Assembly: GCF_000011205.1 (NCBI RefSeq)
Contig: NC_003106.2
Location: forward strand, 1,564,001-1,628,000
From: Sulfurisphaera tokodaii str. 7
GTDB taxonomy: Archaea > Thermoproteota > Thermoprotei_A > Sulfolobales > Sulfolobaceae
Direction: 5' to 3'
DNA: 64,000 bases
The translations under genes and the position numbers were made by a program. Below, piece by piece: positions 27,184-36,215 of the stretch. Under the pieces are notes generated by a model. The model was not told the DNA's origin, did no database searches, and was given only the letters and a program-made list of their open reading frames with translations. How positions within the stretch are numbered: the stretch's first letter is position 1; every line of letters begins with the position of its first letter.

Positions 27184-27627
27184 TTAGTCAGAATAATATA
27201 GATCATATTCACTTAACCCAGTAAACTCAAAGTATCCTGAAAAGTTTCTCATATCAGTTATAATATCCTTTAATATATCACGTTCTATTTCTTTAGGAAA
27301 TATTTTTTCTTCATTAAGATTGTGATCAATAACTATGCGAATGTATCTTTCAGCCCAATCCTTTCTTCTCTCCTTTAATACAGAGTTCCCATATTTTTCT
27401 ATGAGTAAGTGATCATTAGAGAGGGGCTTAACATTAATCCCCATCTTTTCAAGAACTGGAAATACGTATTTATCCTCAATTTTTGCATGCCAATTGACAA
27501 TAAAATAATGAGTATTTTCTAGCATCTTCCATCCTAACTCTATATTTAAGCATTCCTTGATCATTTGAAAGCGGACTCTAAGAATTGAATGCTCAAATTT
27601 CAATAGAGAAATTGGATCTATTATCAT
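27184..27627 (-). CDS. hemerythrin-like (HHE) protein
   Basis: A 147-residue helical protein with the hemerythrin ligand pattern: His13 (FEHS), His40, His47-x3-Glu51 (WHAKIE), His73 (NDH) and His102-x3-Glu106 (DHNLNE). This would bind a non-heme diiron site able to take up O2 or NO. It lies near an NnrS-like membrane protein and a Cys-containing regulator, which suits a role in sensing or buffering small gases, though it is not in the same operon. Confidence 0.85.
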   Translation of the reverse strand: MIIDPISLLKFEHSILRVRFQMIKECLNIELGWKMLENTHYFIVNWHAKIEDKYVFPVLEKMGINVKPLSNDHLLIEKYGNSVLKERRKDWAERYIRIVIDHNLNEEKIFPKEIERDILKDIITDMRNFSGYFEFTGLSEYDLYYSD

Positions 27628-27855
27628 AATAAGAACTTTACAAAACTGAGAGTATTAGGTAATAAATATTTTGGTCAGATTTTAAGATAAGAAGCTCAAC
27701 ACATTTTGCTCCTTTATATGCAAGAAATCCTTTTACTTTTTTTCTTTCGTATTCCAAAATGATCAATTAAACTATTGCCAAGACGAGAATTTTTCTTATC
27801 TAATTTTATGAAATCAATCAAATTATCTTTTAAACTATAAGTTCACAATATTTTT

Positions 27856-28710
27856 ATGGGCTATATAGATGCACATACGCATGTGTGGTTTAAGGAGGCT
27901 TTACCTAATGATTTCTTCGATAACAACTCTGGCTACAGCTTCACGCCTCCAAATCTTACAGATATTTTAAAGGAAATGGACAATGCAAATATTGATTATA
28001 TAGTAATAATAGCTTATCCTAGTAGGGAGGTATGGAATACAAAAGAAGATTTCCCTATCAACATGATAAAAGTTGTAAAGGAATATGCAAATAGATTTTC
28101 CATTATTGGAGGAATAGAACCTAATAGGCTTACTTTACAGGAGGCAAAGGAATGGTTAGAAAAACAATATGAAGCCGGAGTATCTGGTTTTAAACTTCAC
28201 CCTGTTCATTCCCACGTAAAGCCAAACGCATATAGAGAAGAAGAAGGGGGATTGAAACAACTTGAATTATTATATGAATTTGCACAAGACCACGAATTGC
28301 CAGTTATTATCCATACTGGGACAAGTATGTTCCTAAAAGCTAGGAATAAATATTCTGACCCTATAAATGTGGATGACGTTGCTGTGGATTTTCCGAAATT
28401 GAAAATTGTTATGGCTCATATGGGTAGGCCAAATTATGTTCCTACAGCGTTCCAATTAGTTAGGATAAGAAAGAACATATACGCAGAAATCTCTTCAATA
28501 CCACCTAAGAAATTATTAGAATATTTAGCTAGACTAGAAGAAATAAGTTATAAAACTATTTACGGTAGTGACTATGGTGGTCCTGGGGTAAAGAGTATTA
28601 GTGAAAATTTAAGAGAATTTCTTTCACTAAATATTAGTGAGAAAGCTAAGTTAGATATTGCAAGCAATAACCCTAGATCAATGTATAAGCCTTTATCCGA
28701 ATTGATGTAA
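27856..28710 (+). CDS. metal-dependent amidohydrolase (COG2159 family)
   Basis: A 284-residue TIM-barrel hydrolase that starts with the metal motif HTH (DAHTHVW, His7 and His9). It continues with GGIEPNR, GFKLHPVHSH, IIHTGT, VMAHMGRPN and YGSDYGG, the typical order of COG2159 enzymes, which include decarboxylases and hydrolases. The leaderless start lies about 25 bases after a TATA-like stretch. The substrate is unknown. Confidence 0.85.
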   Translation: MGYIDAHTHVWFKEALPNDFFDNNSGYSFTPPNLTDILKEMDNANIDYIVIIAYPSREVWNTKEDFPINMIKVVKEYANRFSIIGGIEPNRLTLQEAKEWLEKQYEAGVSGFKLHPVHSHVKPNAYREEEGGLKQLELLYEFAQDHELPVIIHTGTSMFLKARNKYSDPINVDDVAVDFPKLKIVMAHMGRPNYVPTAFQLVRIRKNIYAEISSIPPKKLLEYLARLEEISYKTIYGSDYGGPGVKSISENLREFLSLNISEKAKLDIASNNPRSMYKPLSELM

Positions 28711-28879
28711 TTTCTATGGAAATTAAAGGATTAAATCACAAATTATTTTATCTTGGTCTATAATTGTAATTTTACGAACCTTATAATAAGTTTTTAGAAT
28801 ATTAAGCTTTTCTCTTGTAAATGTTCTACTTTTCAATAAATATTAACTGAAAGCTTCTAGGAACTATAAACTTAGATTT

Positions 28880-28931
28880 ATGATAGGTGCCAAATATGCA
28901 ATACTTAATCCTCATCTATATAACCTATCAT
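28880..28931. repeat. 9-base inverted repeat with 34-base loop
   Basis: ATGATAGGT at 28880-28888 pairs perfectly with ACCTATCAT at 28923-28931. It lies in the convergent spacer between the amidohydrolase (plus) and the DUF1614-like gene (minus), where it could help terminate transcripts from both sides. It has no other evident role. Confidence 0.3.
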
Positions 28932-28976
28932 GATTCAATAAAACAGATTTACTCTAATTTTCCTTATGCACTCAGA

Positions 28977-30107
28977 TTAAGTGAATCTTGTTAGTATAAC
29001 AATTATAGGAGATATGAATATTAGATAAAATAAGCTACCATCAAGAAAGCCGAAACGTATAATAGTTAAGTAATATATCATAACTCCAACCAGGTCTAAC
29101 CAAAGACCATCGGCTAGGCCAACCCCTCCAATTATTCCAGATGTTTCTTGGCCTGTATACTGTCTTACAATTTTATTTAACTCCCTTCCTCTTAAATAAT
29201 CAGCTAATGTACTAAAAATTACTGTAGGCATAAAGATTAAGGGAAAAGTGTTTAGTGTTAAAGGCGATATATATTCACTATACGTTACGTGCACAAAAAT
29301 CAAATGAACAAAATACCATATAACTGTAACAATAACGGGTAAGGCTAAAGCAAAATATCTTGAGCTGACCACGCCTATAGGAGTAATCTCACCTGTTATT
29401 TGATTTATTATAACAGCCGGTTTCATGGAAGTCCAAAATACTAGAAAAGATATACCAAATATAAGTAGAATTGTTAGTAAGGTTACGTGATATATTGTGT
29501 TTCCCGTATACTCTATCGCAATAATGAACATTGGAACTAAAGAAAGGTTAATTAACGTTCTACTTGTGCCTATAGCTAAAAATGAAAGCAGTAATCCGAC
29601 TAATGCACCATAAAGAAAGAACGTTATTTTTATCCCGGTATAAATTGAAAGTAAAATTAGAGCAACAAACATCACAGTACCCATCCATAGCTGATGAGTA
29701 GGTAATGAATCCTTAACTTCACCTTTTTTGTATCTAATTGCTGACATAATTAATGATGGTGGAATTGCAAAAAACAAGGCTAATACTGAACCCGTGAAAA
29801 TTCCTAGTTTAAATGGAAAGTTTAACGTGATGTGAAAAAAGTAGTAATTAATAAATAATGACCAAAACCAGATAATATAATACTTCCCAGTCTCATTACC
29901 TTCAAATAACTTATAAGTTATAAAGGACACTATTGTAGAGTAAACTATCAGATTTACCAAAATATCTAGAAGTTGATTAAAAATCACAGAAAGATTAGGA
30001 ATTTTTGGCAGAATAACATAGAAAATATTTGAAAAATGTATTATAAGGAATGATAATATTCCAGCTATGAATAGTTTAAATTCATAGGAATAGAACTTTA
30101 TAACCAC
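28977..30107 (-). CDS. polytopic membrane protein, DUF1614-like
   Basis: A 376-residue protein with about ten membrane helices. Near the C-terminus the segment QETSGIIGGVGLADGLWLDL resembles the glycine-rich end of DUF1614 proteins, and the region TPIGVVSSRYFALALPVI fits the same family, but the match is by eye and the family has no known function. The gene stands alone. It begins GTG just upstream of the insertion-sequence graveyard. Confidence 0.55.
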   Translation of the reverse strand: MVIKFYSYEFKLFIAGILSFLIIHFSNIFYVILPKIPNLSVIFNQLLDILVNLIVYSTIVSFITYKLFEGNETGKYYIIWFWSLFINYYFFHITLNFPFKLGIFTGSVLALFFAIPPSLIMSAIRYKKGEVKDSLPTHQLWMGTVMFVALILLSIYTGIKITFFLYGALVGLLLSFLAIGTSRTLINLSLVPMFIIAIEYTGNTIYHVTLLTILLIFGISFLVFWTSMKPAVIINQITGEITPIGVVSSRYFALALPVIVTVIWYFVHLIFVHVTYSEYISPLTLNTFPLIFMPTVIFSTLADYLRGRELNKIVRQYTGQETSGIIGGVGLADGLWLDLVGVMIYYLTIIRFGFLDGSLFYLIFISPIIVILTRFT

Positions 30108-30182
30108 ACTTAATCACTTTTTTACTAACATATATACATTATAGTTTAAAGTACAACAGTCTCTAACATATTTACGTAACTT

Positions 30183-30420
30183 TTAATTACTTTTAATCAA
30201 TTCTAATCCCCTTAAAGCTATCAAATAAGCTGAAGCCATATGCCTATCAAAACCCCTCAACCTCATTAACCTCTCATGTTCATCAGAACTAGTAGTAACC
30301 CCTAGGATTAACTAAGATTACATTGAAACCCAACCTCAACGCCTTAGTCTTATCCTTAGGAGAACCATGCGAAACAACCTCAGAATACCACCAAGTCTTA
30401 AAAGAAACAACCCTAGTTAC
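30183..30420 (-). pseudogene. fragment of a TnpB-related transposase, frameshifted
   Basis: On the minus strand the peptide SFKTWWYSEVVSHGSPKDKT, then LRLGFNVILVNPRG, runs to a stop. With a one-base frame change at about 30292 it continues TTSSDEHERLMRLRGFDRHM and SAYLIALRGLELIKSN before a natural stop at 30183-30185. This has the look of the C-terminal part of an OrfB/TnpB-related transposase. An in-frame stop closes the upstream side. The 5' part is absent, so this is a dead remnant. Confidence 0.4.
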
Positions 30421-30620
30421 CTACTTATCTTAGTGATGGTTGTTAACACGGTTAGAGATTTGGTCAGCTCCCTTAACTTGAGGAGTGTAGAGGAGTTTCT
30501 CCGGTTCGTTGAAATTCGTTTAGGGGGTGCTATAGGTTTGATGAAAACTTTTAAGTTACGTTAAAGTAGAATAACTGCTATCACGAATATAGGCACTATA
30601 TGCTACCGCCTCTAACAAAC

Positions 30621-30938
30621 CTACGGGGATAACGAGTTCAGTGCGTCTCCCACATCGAAATCCTTGACATCAACTTCCTCACCCTTGGGTACTCTAAGAC
30701 GCTTCTTGAGTATGCCCTTGTAAACACCATCCTTTAAAACGTGATATGCTATGCAAGCAAGCTTCCCCGCAAGTGCATATGTAACCTGCTTTACACTCTT
30801 GCCCCTAGCAATGAGCCTCTCGTAAAACTCGTTAAATGGTTCAAGAGGCCCCACATGCTTCGCCTCTAACATTCTTGTGGGAACCGAGAATCTGTGGGTG
30901 TTAAACATGAATCCTATATATAAATCTTGTGATTGCAA
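30621..30938 (-). pseudogene. IS110-family transposase, C-terminal fragment
   Basis: The 105-residue frame contains EPFNEFYERLIARGKSVKQV, then TYALAGKLACIAYHVLKDGV, which is the end of the Transposase_20 domain of IS110-type enzymes (RARGK...A..RKL...Y..L..G). The N-terminal DEDD part is missing. The first 15 or so residues (QSQDLYIGFMFN) probably belong to a different sequence fused at the break point. The codons are GC-richer than the surroundings. Confidence 0.6.
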
Positions 30939-31340
30939 TACCGTGATTTCCTTACATAGTGTTAACTATGTTCAGCCCCTAGAGTAATTTGTTACTCTCT
31001 CCTACACGGGGCTTAGTCCCCACTTGTTAGATCGTTCTAGGGGCTTCACAGCCAGCCTCTCACAAGGGGTGTTATCCCCATAGTGTCCTTGGGCTTATGT
31101 TGTTTTTCTCCTTACTTGCTTATTTATTTTACTCTCGTGATACTTGATTTTAGTAGTTCGGTTGAATTGCGTGGATTCCCCGTAGGAGGAGAGTGTCCTG
31201 AGTGCAAAAAGAGTTCGTCCTTTTGTTCCCGTTATTCCCCTTCATATGTTAAGGTCCACCCTCTAATATACAAACTTTTCTCAAAAAATTAACTTTTATT
31301 ATATCTTTTTCGAATTTAATTCATTTTGTTCTTTACACGA
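30939..31340 (-). mobile_element. possible IS200/IS605-type terminal relic, non-coding now
   Basis: On the minus strand, scattered frames give KPLERSNKWGLSPV and similar strings that I associate with the 3' end of archaeal IS605-type tnpB genes. The DNA has short GC-rich hairpins (GGGG-CTTAGT-CCCC near 30998-31012; AAGGGG-TGTTAT-CCCC near 31064-31079) in an otherwise AT-rich area. There is no intact frame. It may be the RNA-coding right end of a TnpB element. The assignment is tentative. Confidence 0.3.
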
Positions 31341-31344
31341 AAAA

Positions 31345-31613
31345 AGAGACTCTCATATTGACGTAGTTCCTTACGGTTTATGGTGATATTCCAAAAACTC
31401 TTTTTTCTTGTTTTCTACTGAGTCTCTATTAAGTGCTGCTGTTTTTCTTCTACCTTTCTCTCCTTGAAGTTTATGAGAGAAAATAATTTTTCCTTGATTT
31501 GTGCAAGTGTTTTTGGGTGGATAGAGTCTGGTATTATCAACCTTGTTCTCCAGGGTGATCCGCTCCATCCGCTTTATTTGAAATTATTTTTGTAAAATGA
31601 ATGAAGTCTAAGG
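31345..31613 (-). mobile_element. truncated, inverted ISH3-like element end
   Basis: The minus strand, starting from a terminal-repeat-like CCTTAGACTTCATTCATTTT at about 31613, matches the left end of the element at 31781-32902. It includes the same transposase start region (IIPDSIHPK-like codons, and the ATTTTCTCTCATAAACTTCA run is identical). Homology fades near 31345 after the YHHK codons. The two copies face each other across 167 bases. The frame at 31371-31568 is this broken transposase, not an independent gene. Confidence 0.6.
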
Positions 31614-31825
31614 ACTAGGTTTAAAAATCTATGAAAACTATAATTCTTATAAAAAATTATGTGGCTATTTATTTCTAATTTCAGATGAATAATATAATTC
31701 TTACCGTTTTTAAGAAGAAATTTTATATTTTAAGTTGTTATCTTTTAAAAAGTGTTTAGTACTAGAATTTTCAGATAAATCCTTAGACTCCAAATTCATT
31801 TTACAAAAATAATTTCAAAGAATAA

Positions 31826-31861
31826 TTTCCTCTAATTACAAAATTTTGTAATTAGAGGAAA
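31826..31861. repeat. 36-bp perfect palindrome inside the insertion sequence
   Basis: Arm TTTCCTCTAATTACAAAA (31826-31843) is directly followed by its exact reverse complement (31844-31861). It lies between the left terminal repeat and the transposase start and is absent from the inverted partner copy at 31345-31613. It may be a nested insertion scar, a regulatory hairpin or a replication-derived inversion. Confidence 0.7.
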
Positions 31862-31904
31862 AGTTAAGGTGGATGGAATGGTATTACATTAGGGGGAATA
31901 ACAC

Positions 31905-32789
31905 TTGATAATACCAGACTCCATCCACCCAAAAATACTTGCACAAATCAAGGAAAAATTATTTTCTCTCATAAACTTCAAGGCTGAAGAAGTAAAGAAA
32001 ACACTTATAACAGCAGCACTTAGTAGGGATTCAGTAGAAAACAAGGCAAAGGAATATCACCACAAACAGCGAGAAACTACGTGTAAGAACAACCACATAG
32101 AACAAATGCTAAACTTGATCAAAACAATCTCAATCAAGGAATTGGGTGGGAGAAAAGTGTAAGAATCTCAATAGATTGGACATACAAGGGAAAACCAGTA
32201 GAAGGATTAAGCGGATCAGAATATGGTTATGCATGGAATTACGCAACAACAAGAGTAAAGGGAAAAATACTAATACTAGCATTCACACGCGTAGGAAAAA
32301 GGAATGACAAGAGTAGAGATAGTAAAGAACTTGATGGAACATATCTTGGCATTAGGCCTTGAAATAGAACTAGTAGTACTAGATGCTGGGTTTTACTCAG
32401 TAGATGTGATCAACTACTTGTCAAGATTTAATTACATTATAGCAGTACCCGTGGAGAAGGTTGGAAAACATCGTAATTTTGACGGAGAATACACAGTAAA
32501 ATCAAGTGGTAAGAAGGCAACATTCTGGCTAATAGTACATCATGGTAGGGAAAAGAAATACTTGGCAAAGGGGACAAACCTAGACGTGAATAGGAGTATT
32601 GTGATAAAGTAGTATAATAAGGTTAGGACACCAATAGAGACATCATACAAGATAATCAAATCATTCCTAATCTTTACCTCGTCAAGGAATTGGTTATTCA
32701 GATTATTCATCTTCGTCCTAGCAATACTAATCTACACACTATGCTCCTCAAGGGGACAACAAGCAAAGAAGACTTCCGCTTACTACTAA
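31905..32789 (+). pseudogene. ISH3-like DDE transposase, two frameshifts and one stop
   Basis: Three pieces in different frames make one transposase. Codons from 31905 run to about 32145. A one-base shift then leads into VRISIDWTYKGKPVEGLSGS. A second shift near 32300 gives MTRVEIVKNLMEHILAL and VVLDAGFYSVDVI. An in-frame TAG at 32610-32612 is followed by KVRTPIETSYKIIKSF, and the natural end is at 32787-32789. The catalytic Asp (SIDWT), Asp (LDAGFY) and Glu (IETSY) are still visible. It is inactive as it stands. Confidence 0.7.
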
Positions 32790-33033
32790 TTATCTTGTTA
32801 TTACAAGATAATATTACTTTGCAAGAATATTTAGTTAAACTATTTTATCCAATTTTTAACTCTATTAAATTATTTTCGAGATGATGAAATTGGGGTCTAA
32901 GGAAATGCCGTTTATTATAATATGTATTCATTAAGAAGAATAAAGATACTATAGCACTTGTTTTTTTTTTAAAAAAAAGAGCGTTAAACTTATATATACC
33001 AGAAATATAAATAATCATAAGAAGGGGGAGAGA

Positions 33034-33837
33034 ATGAGAAAACTCTTAAGAATTATCATATTGCTAGCACTAATATTACCGATGATATTTCTAGTAAGTA
33101 AAGAGACTAATGGCTATTCCGCCTCAACTTCAACCCAAAATCTTAGGCTTGTAATTTCTACTCAATGGGCTTATACGACTGCTAACGGTAATCAGACAAG
33201 TACTGCAGACCAAGTAAGTGTATATTTTGCTAATGGTACAACAACAGTAAACGGCATAACAATACTACCTGTATTCGTAGTTAATCAAGGTCAAGTTGTA
33301 GCATCTGGATGTTGGTATGAAAATGATGGAGGATTGGGAGATAGCAATGGTCCCACAATGATTCAGTATATTAATATAACTAACAGTCCTCCTAATACAT
33401 ACATCTATAACGTATCTCCTATTAATTGTTGGCAATATGGTTTGTATGCAACACAAACACAGCAAGCGTCATTTTCACTGACTATTACTGTGACCCCAAT
33501 AGCTGGTTATTCGGTGTCTGGCACAGTTACAGCTGGAGTTTCTGAGACTTTTTACGTCTATCGTGTTGAAGGAGAAACTTATCGACCACCAGCTGCTAAT
33601 CCTAATTATGTAGAAGAATGGAAATGGGCTATCAATGATCCTAATGCAAATCCCTATGCTCAAGCCGAATGGACATGGCCAACAGTTACGTTAATATATA
33701 CTCCTACAAGCAATGGGTTATATCCAGAATATCAGTTAAACTTTACAGTATTTACACTGGGGCACTTTTGGGATGACTGCTTCCCATGGTCTATTTCACA
33801 AGTTGGTGCAGGATGGACAATTGTAATTTCCCCTTAA
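33034..33837 (+). CDS. secreted protein, unassigned, 267 aa
   Basis: A signal peptide (MRKLLRIIILLALILPMIFL, residues 1-20) precedes an Asn/Thr/Tyr/Pro-rich beta-type domain with several N-x-S/T sequons and three cysteines (CWYE, NCWQY, DDCFPW). A GGGGGAG ribosome-like site lies 5 bases before the ATG. It is likely exported or on the cell surface. It ends 12 bases before the next gene, with which it probably forms an operon. The family is not recognised. It lies directly downstream of the insertion sequence. Confidence 0.65.
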   Translation: MRKLLRIIILLALILPMIFLVSKETNGYSASTSTQNLRLVISTQWAYTTANGNQTSTADQVSVYFANGTTTVNGITILPVFVVNQGQVVASGCWYENDGGLGDSNGPTMIQYINITNSPPNTYIYNVSPINCWQYGLYATQTQQASFSLTITVTPIAGYSVSGTVTAGVSETFYVYRVEGETYRPPAANPNYVEEWKWAINDPNANPYAQAEWTWPTVTLIYTPTSNGLYPEYQLNFTVFTLGHFWDDCFPWSISQVGAGWTIVISP

Positions 33838-33849
33838 GAGGTGATCTAT

Positions 33850-34473
33850 TTGAATAAGTGGAAATTAATATCTATTATTTTGATTGGGATAATAGTGCTA
33901 GAAGGTTTAGTATTATTTATTAGTCAACATAGATATATAACTGTAACCAATTTATCATCTGGTAATAGTGCAAAGTTAGGTAGTAAACTAGTTATGGCAG
34001 TTTCTTCTCCAGAATATAGATCGACTCCGTTAATTGGTAATTATCCATTTGTAATTAATAGTGGAATACTAACCAAAAACTTAGCGAATTATACTCTAAT
34101 TATTGCATATGTAGATATTAATCTAAGCAAAGCAAAAGTAGGTGAATCATTCATGGTTTATCCATCTATTAACGTTGGTAGTAATGTCCCAGTACAATTC
34201 TTCAATAATCCTATACTAAACGTTACAATAGTTAAAAATACTATATTTAGTATGGACGGGTCAGAATATCTTAATTTCAGTATAAAAGTGAATATAACAG
34301 CATTAAATAGTATGGGAGAAGGAGGTATAACTACGATACTAGATGCTAATCCTCCAGAAAGTACAGCTTTATCTACAATATATGGCAATACTTTATTATT
34401 AGTGGGATTCCATGCATATAATTCTTCCGTAATAAGGCTAGAATTTTATGTGGCTCCAAATACGGTATCTTAA
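33850..34473 (+). CDS. anchored surface protein, paralogue of the next gene
   Basis: A TTG start at 33850, five bases after the ribosome-like GAGGTGATC, gives a 207-residue protein with an N-terminal membrane helix (ISIILIGIIVLEGLVLFI). An extracellular beta-type domain follows, with the core TPLIGNYPFVINSG and NYTLIIAYVDINLSKAKVGE. The next gene shares this domain pattern (DPVIGNYSFIIGSG, TLVASYVYINLTKIKIGD). The function is unknown. A GTG at 33841 would add three residues but sits within the ribosome site. Confidence 0.65.
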   Translation: MNKWKLISIILIGIIVLEGLVLFISQHRYITVTNLSSGNSAKLGSKLVMAVSSPEYRSTPLIGNYPFVINSGILTKNLANYTLIIAYVDINLSKAKVGESFMVYPSINVGSNVPVQFFNNPILNVTIVKNTIFSMDGSEYLNFSIKVNITALNSMGEGGITTILDANPPESTALSTIYGNTLLLVGFHAYNSSVIRLEFYVAPNTVS

Positions 34474-34554
34474 AAGTCATTTTTTATTTGTTTAGGTTTA
34501 AATTTCTTTTATGGATCCCAATCCATAGGCATTAATAATTTATGGTGAGAAAAC

Positions 34555-35160
34555 GTGAATTCGTGGAAGACTATTTCGGTTATATTAATTGCAGTAGCTT
34601 TAATATTAGGAGGAGTAACTGCCTATAATATATATGATGTGTACTTTGTTAACCATAATTCTAATAATCCGCTATATGTATTTACGTCAGTTTCTACTCC
34701 TACATATAAACAAGATCCCGTTATAGGAAATTATAGTTTTATAATAGGTTCCGGTACTACATTTACGAATTTAGGAAATAAAACGCTTGTAGCCTCGTAT
34801 GTTTACATTAACCTAACTAAAATAAAAATAGGGGACAGTTTTCTAGTCTTTGCACCGGTAAATAATGGTTCGGAGATTACTAGGATATTTTACCTTAAGC
34901 CTATAGTAAATATTACTATTTTAAATGATTCAGTATATATTTCTAAAGGTTATAAGTACTTAAACTTATTAATAAAAGTCATATATCCTGCGTTTGTAAA
35001 CGATGTAGAATACGATAGTGCAACAATTATCTTAAATTATTCTATAGAGGTGACTTCAATGATTCATATAATTGATTATACGTGGCTATACGTTGAATTT
35101 TTAGCATTAAACTCGACAGTATTAAAGATGGAGTTTTATGTGGGGCCGACGACTTTTTAG
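34555..35160 (+). CDS. anchored surface protein, paralogue of the previous gene
   Basis: A 201-residue protein starting at a GTG after GGTGAG. An N-terminal helix (ISVILIAVALILGGVTAY) anchors a beta-type exterior domain with multiple N-glycosylation sequons. It is related to the protein encoded just upstream, which indicates a local gene duplication. No catalytic motif is seen. An 81-base spacer with a T-rich stretch separates the two, so they may be transcribed separately. Confidence 0.65.
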   Translation: MNSWKTISVILIAVALILGGVTAYNIYDVYFVNHNSNNPLYVFTSVSTPTYKQDPVIGNYSFIIGSGTTFTNLGNKTLVASYVYINLTKIKIGDSFLVFAPVNNGSEITRIFYLKPIVNITILNDSVYISKGYKYLNLLIKVIYPAFVNDVEYDSATIILNYSIEVTSMIHIIDYTWLYVEFLALNSTVLKMEFYVGPTTF

Positions 35161-35432
35161 CATTAATATTCTCTATGTAACATCGATAGTTAAGTATTTT
35201 ATTTTTAGATAATAAGTGTGGTAAATATGTGATAGTTAATTTTTCTTAAACCATAAAATATCTTCATTTGCCTTTGAATACTATGGTTATTTATATATTA
35301 ATCGAAGAGAGTTTATATAAAGAAAAAATAAAATGATTACTAGTTGCGATGAAAGCTAAACTCTAGTTATACTCTATATAATATGAATATATTTAAGGTA
35401 GATTTAAATTCTCATAAGATTAATTTAATTGT

Positions 35433-36215
35433 GTGAGTTTAGAGGAAGAAATTAAAAAAGTATTGCTCAATAATCCATCTATATTGATAGATGTACTAAC
35501 TGCTAGACCAGAAATAATCTACCAAGTATTGGCTAAGTTGACTCCTTGGCAGAATTTGGCTACTAAGCAAGATATTGAAAAATTGAGTAGAGAAATTGAG
35601 GACATCAAGCAAAATATGGCTACTAAGCAAGAATTGGAGGAGATTAAAAAGACGATAGTTACAAAACAAGAGTTAGAAGAAATAAAGAAGACAATTGTTA
35701 CGAAGGAAGACCTTAAAAATATGGCCACAAAACAAGAGTTAGAAGAAATAAAGCAAAATATGGCTACTAAGCAAGAATTGGAGGAGATTAAAAAGACGAT
35801 GGCCACAAAGGATGATATAAAGAGACTAGAAACTATCATTACTGGTCTTGGTGCTAGATGGGGGATTATGAACGAAGACTCTTTTAGGCAAGGCATTAGA
35901 GAGATTCTAAGTAGTACTGGCTGGAAGGTTTCAAGGGAAATTCTCTATGACAAGGAGGGGTATGTTTATGAAGAACCTTCTGATATTGAGTATGATATTA
36001 TAGTAAAAGATGGTAATGTTATATTGATTGAGATAACTTCCTCATTAAAAAGAGGAGATTTGCCAATAATAAAAAGAAAGAAGGAATTATATGAGAAAGT
36101 TAAAAATGTTAAGATAACTTTAGTTTACGTTATAACACCCTTTGTTCACGATAGATATCCTGAGAGAGTTAAGGCGATGGCTAAAGATATGGGAATAGAA
36201 GTAATTTATCCTTAA
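35433..36215 (+). CDS. coiled-coil repeat protein with PD-(D/E)xK-like C-terminal domain (DUF3782-like)
   Basis: A 260-residue protein starting at a GTG. Residues 1-40 are helical. Residues 41-135 are a coiled coil made of about seven 12-residue units such as MATKQELEEIKK. The C-terminal domain (residues 140-260) has GWKVSREILYD, then SDIEYDIIVKDGNVILIEIT, an Asp/Glu-based nuclease-like core. DUF3782-type proteins with such repeats are common in Sulfolobales and have no known role. The repeat DNA itself includes a 50-base perfect direct repeat (35607-35656 and 35751-35800), which makes unit-number changes by recombination likely. Confidence 0.7.
   Translation: MSLEEEIKKVLLNNPSILIDVLTARPEIIYQVLAKLTPWQNLATKQDIEKLSREIEDIKQNMATKQELEEIKKTIVTKQELEEIKKTIVTKEDLKNMATKQELEEIKQNMATKQELEEIKKTMATKDDIKRLETIITGLGARWGIMNEDSFRQGIREILSSTGWKVSREILYDKEGYVYEEPSDIEYDIIVKDGNVILIEITSSLKRGDLPIIKRKKELYEKVKNVKITLVYVITPFVHDRYPERVKAMAKDMGIEVIYP

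Larger units (their letters stand above)
31781..32902 (+). mobile_element. ISH3-like insertion sequence, complete ends, decayed
   Basis: Left end CCTTAGACTCCAAATTCAT (31781-31799) and right end ATGAAATTGGGGTCTAAGG (32884-32902) are inverted repeats with two mismatches in 19 bases. The element is 1122 bases long and is flanked by a 4-base direct repeat AAAT (31777-31780 and 32903-32906), the target-site duplication. It carries one transposase gene, now broken. The length and the DDE transposase type suit the ISH3 group common in Sulfolobales. Confidence 0.7.

Noticed and set aside
30367-30564. Plus-strand 65-aa frame next to the TnpB-like fragment
   Set aside because: Overlaps transposon-derived DNA in mixed frames and has no family or ribosome signal.
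31083-31292. Plus-strand 69-aa frame with CPECKK
   Set aside because: It lies over the GC-rich relic of a transposable element, and its Cys-x2-Cys is isolated with no zinc-finger partner; no start signal supports it.
32960-32980. T-run followed by A-run just past the IS element
   Set aside because: Probably a chance palindromic T/A tract; too short for a confident terminator or origin call.
35519-35896. Antisense 125-aa frame under the coiled-coil repeat gene
   Set aside because: The repeated sense codons create a repetitive antisense frame (ISSNSC-type units); shadow of the real gene.
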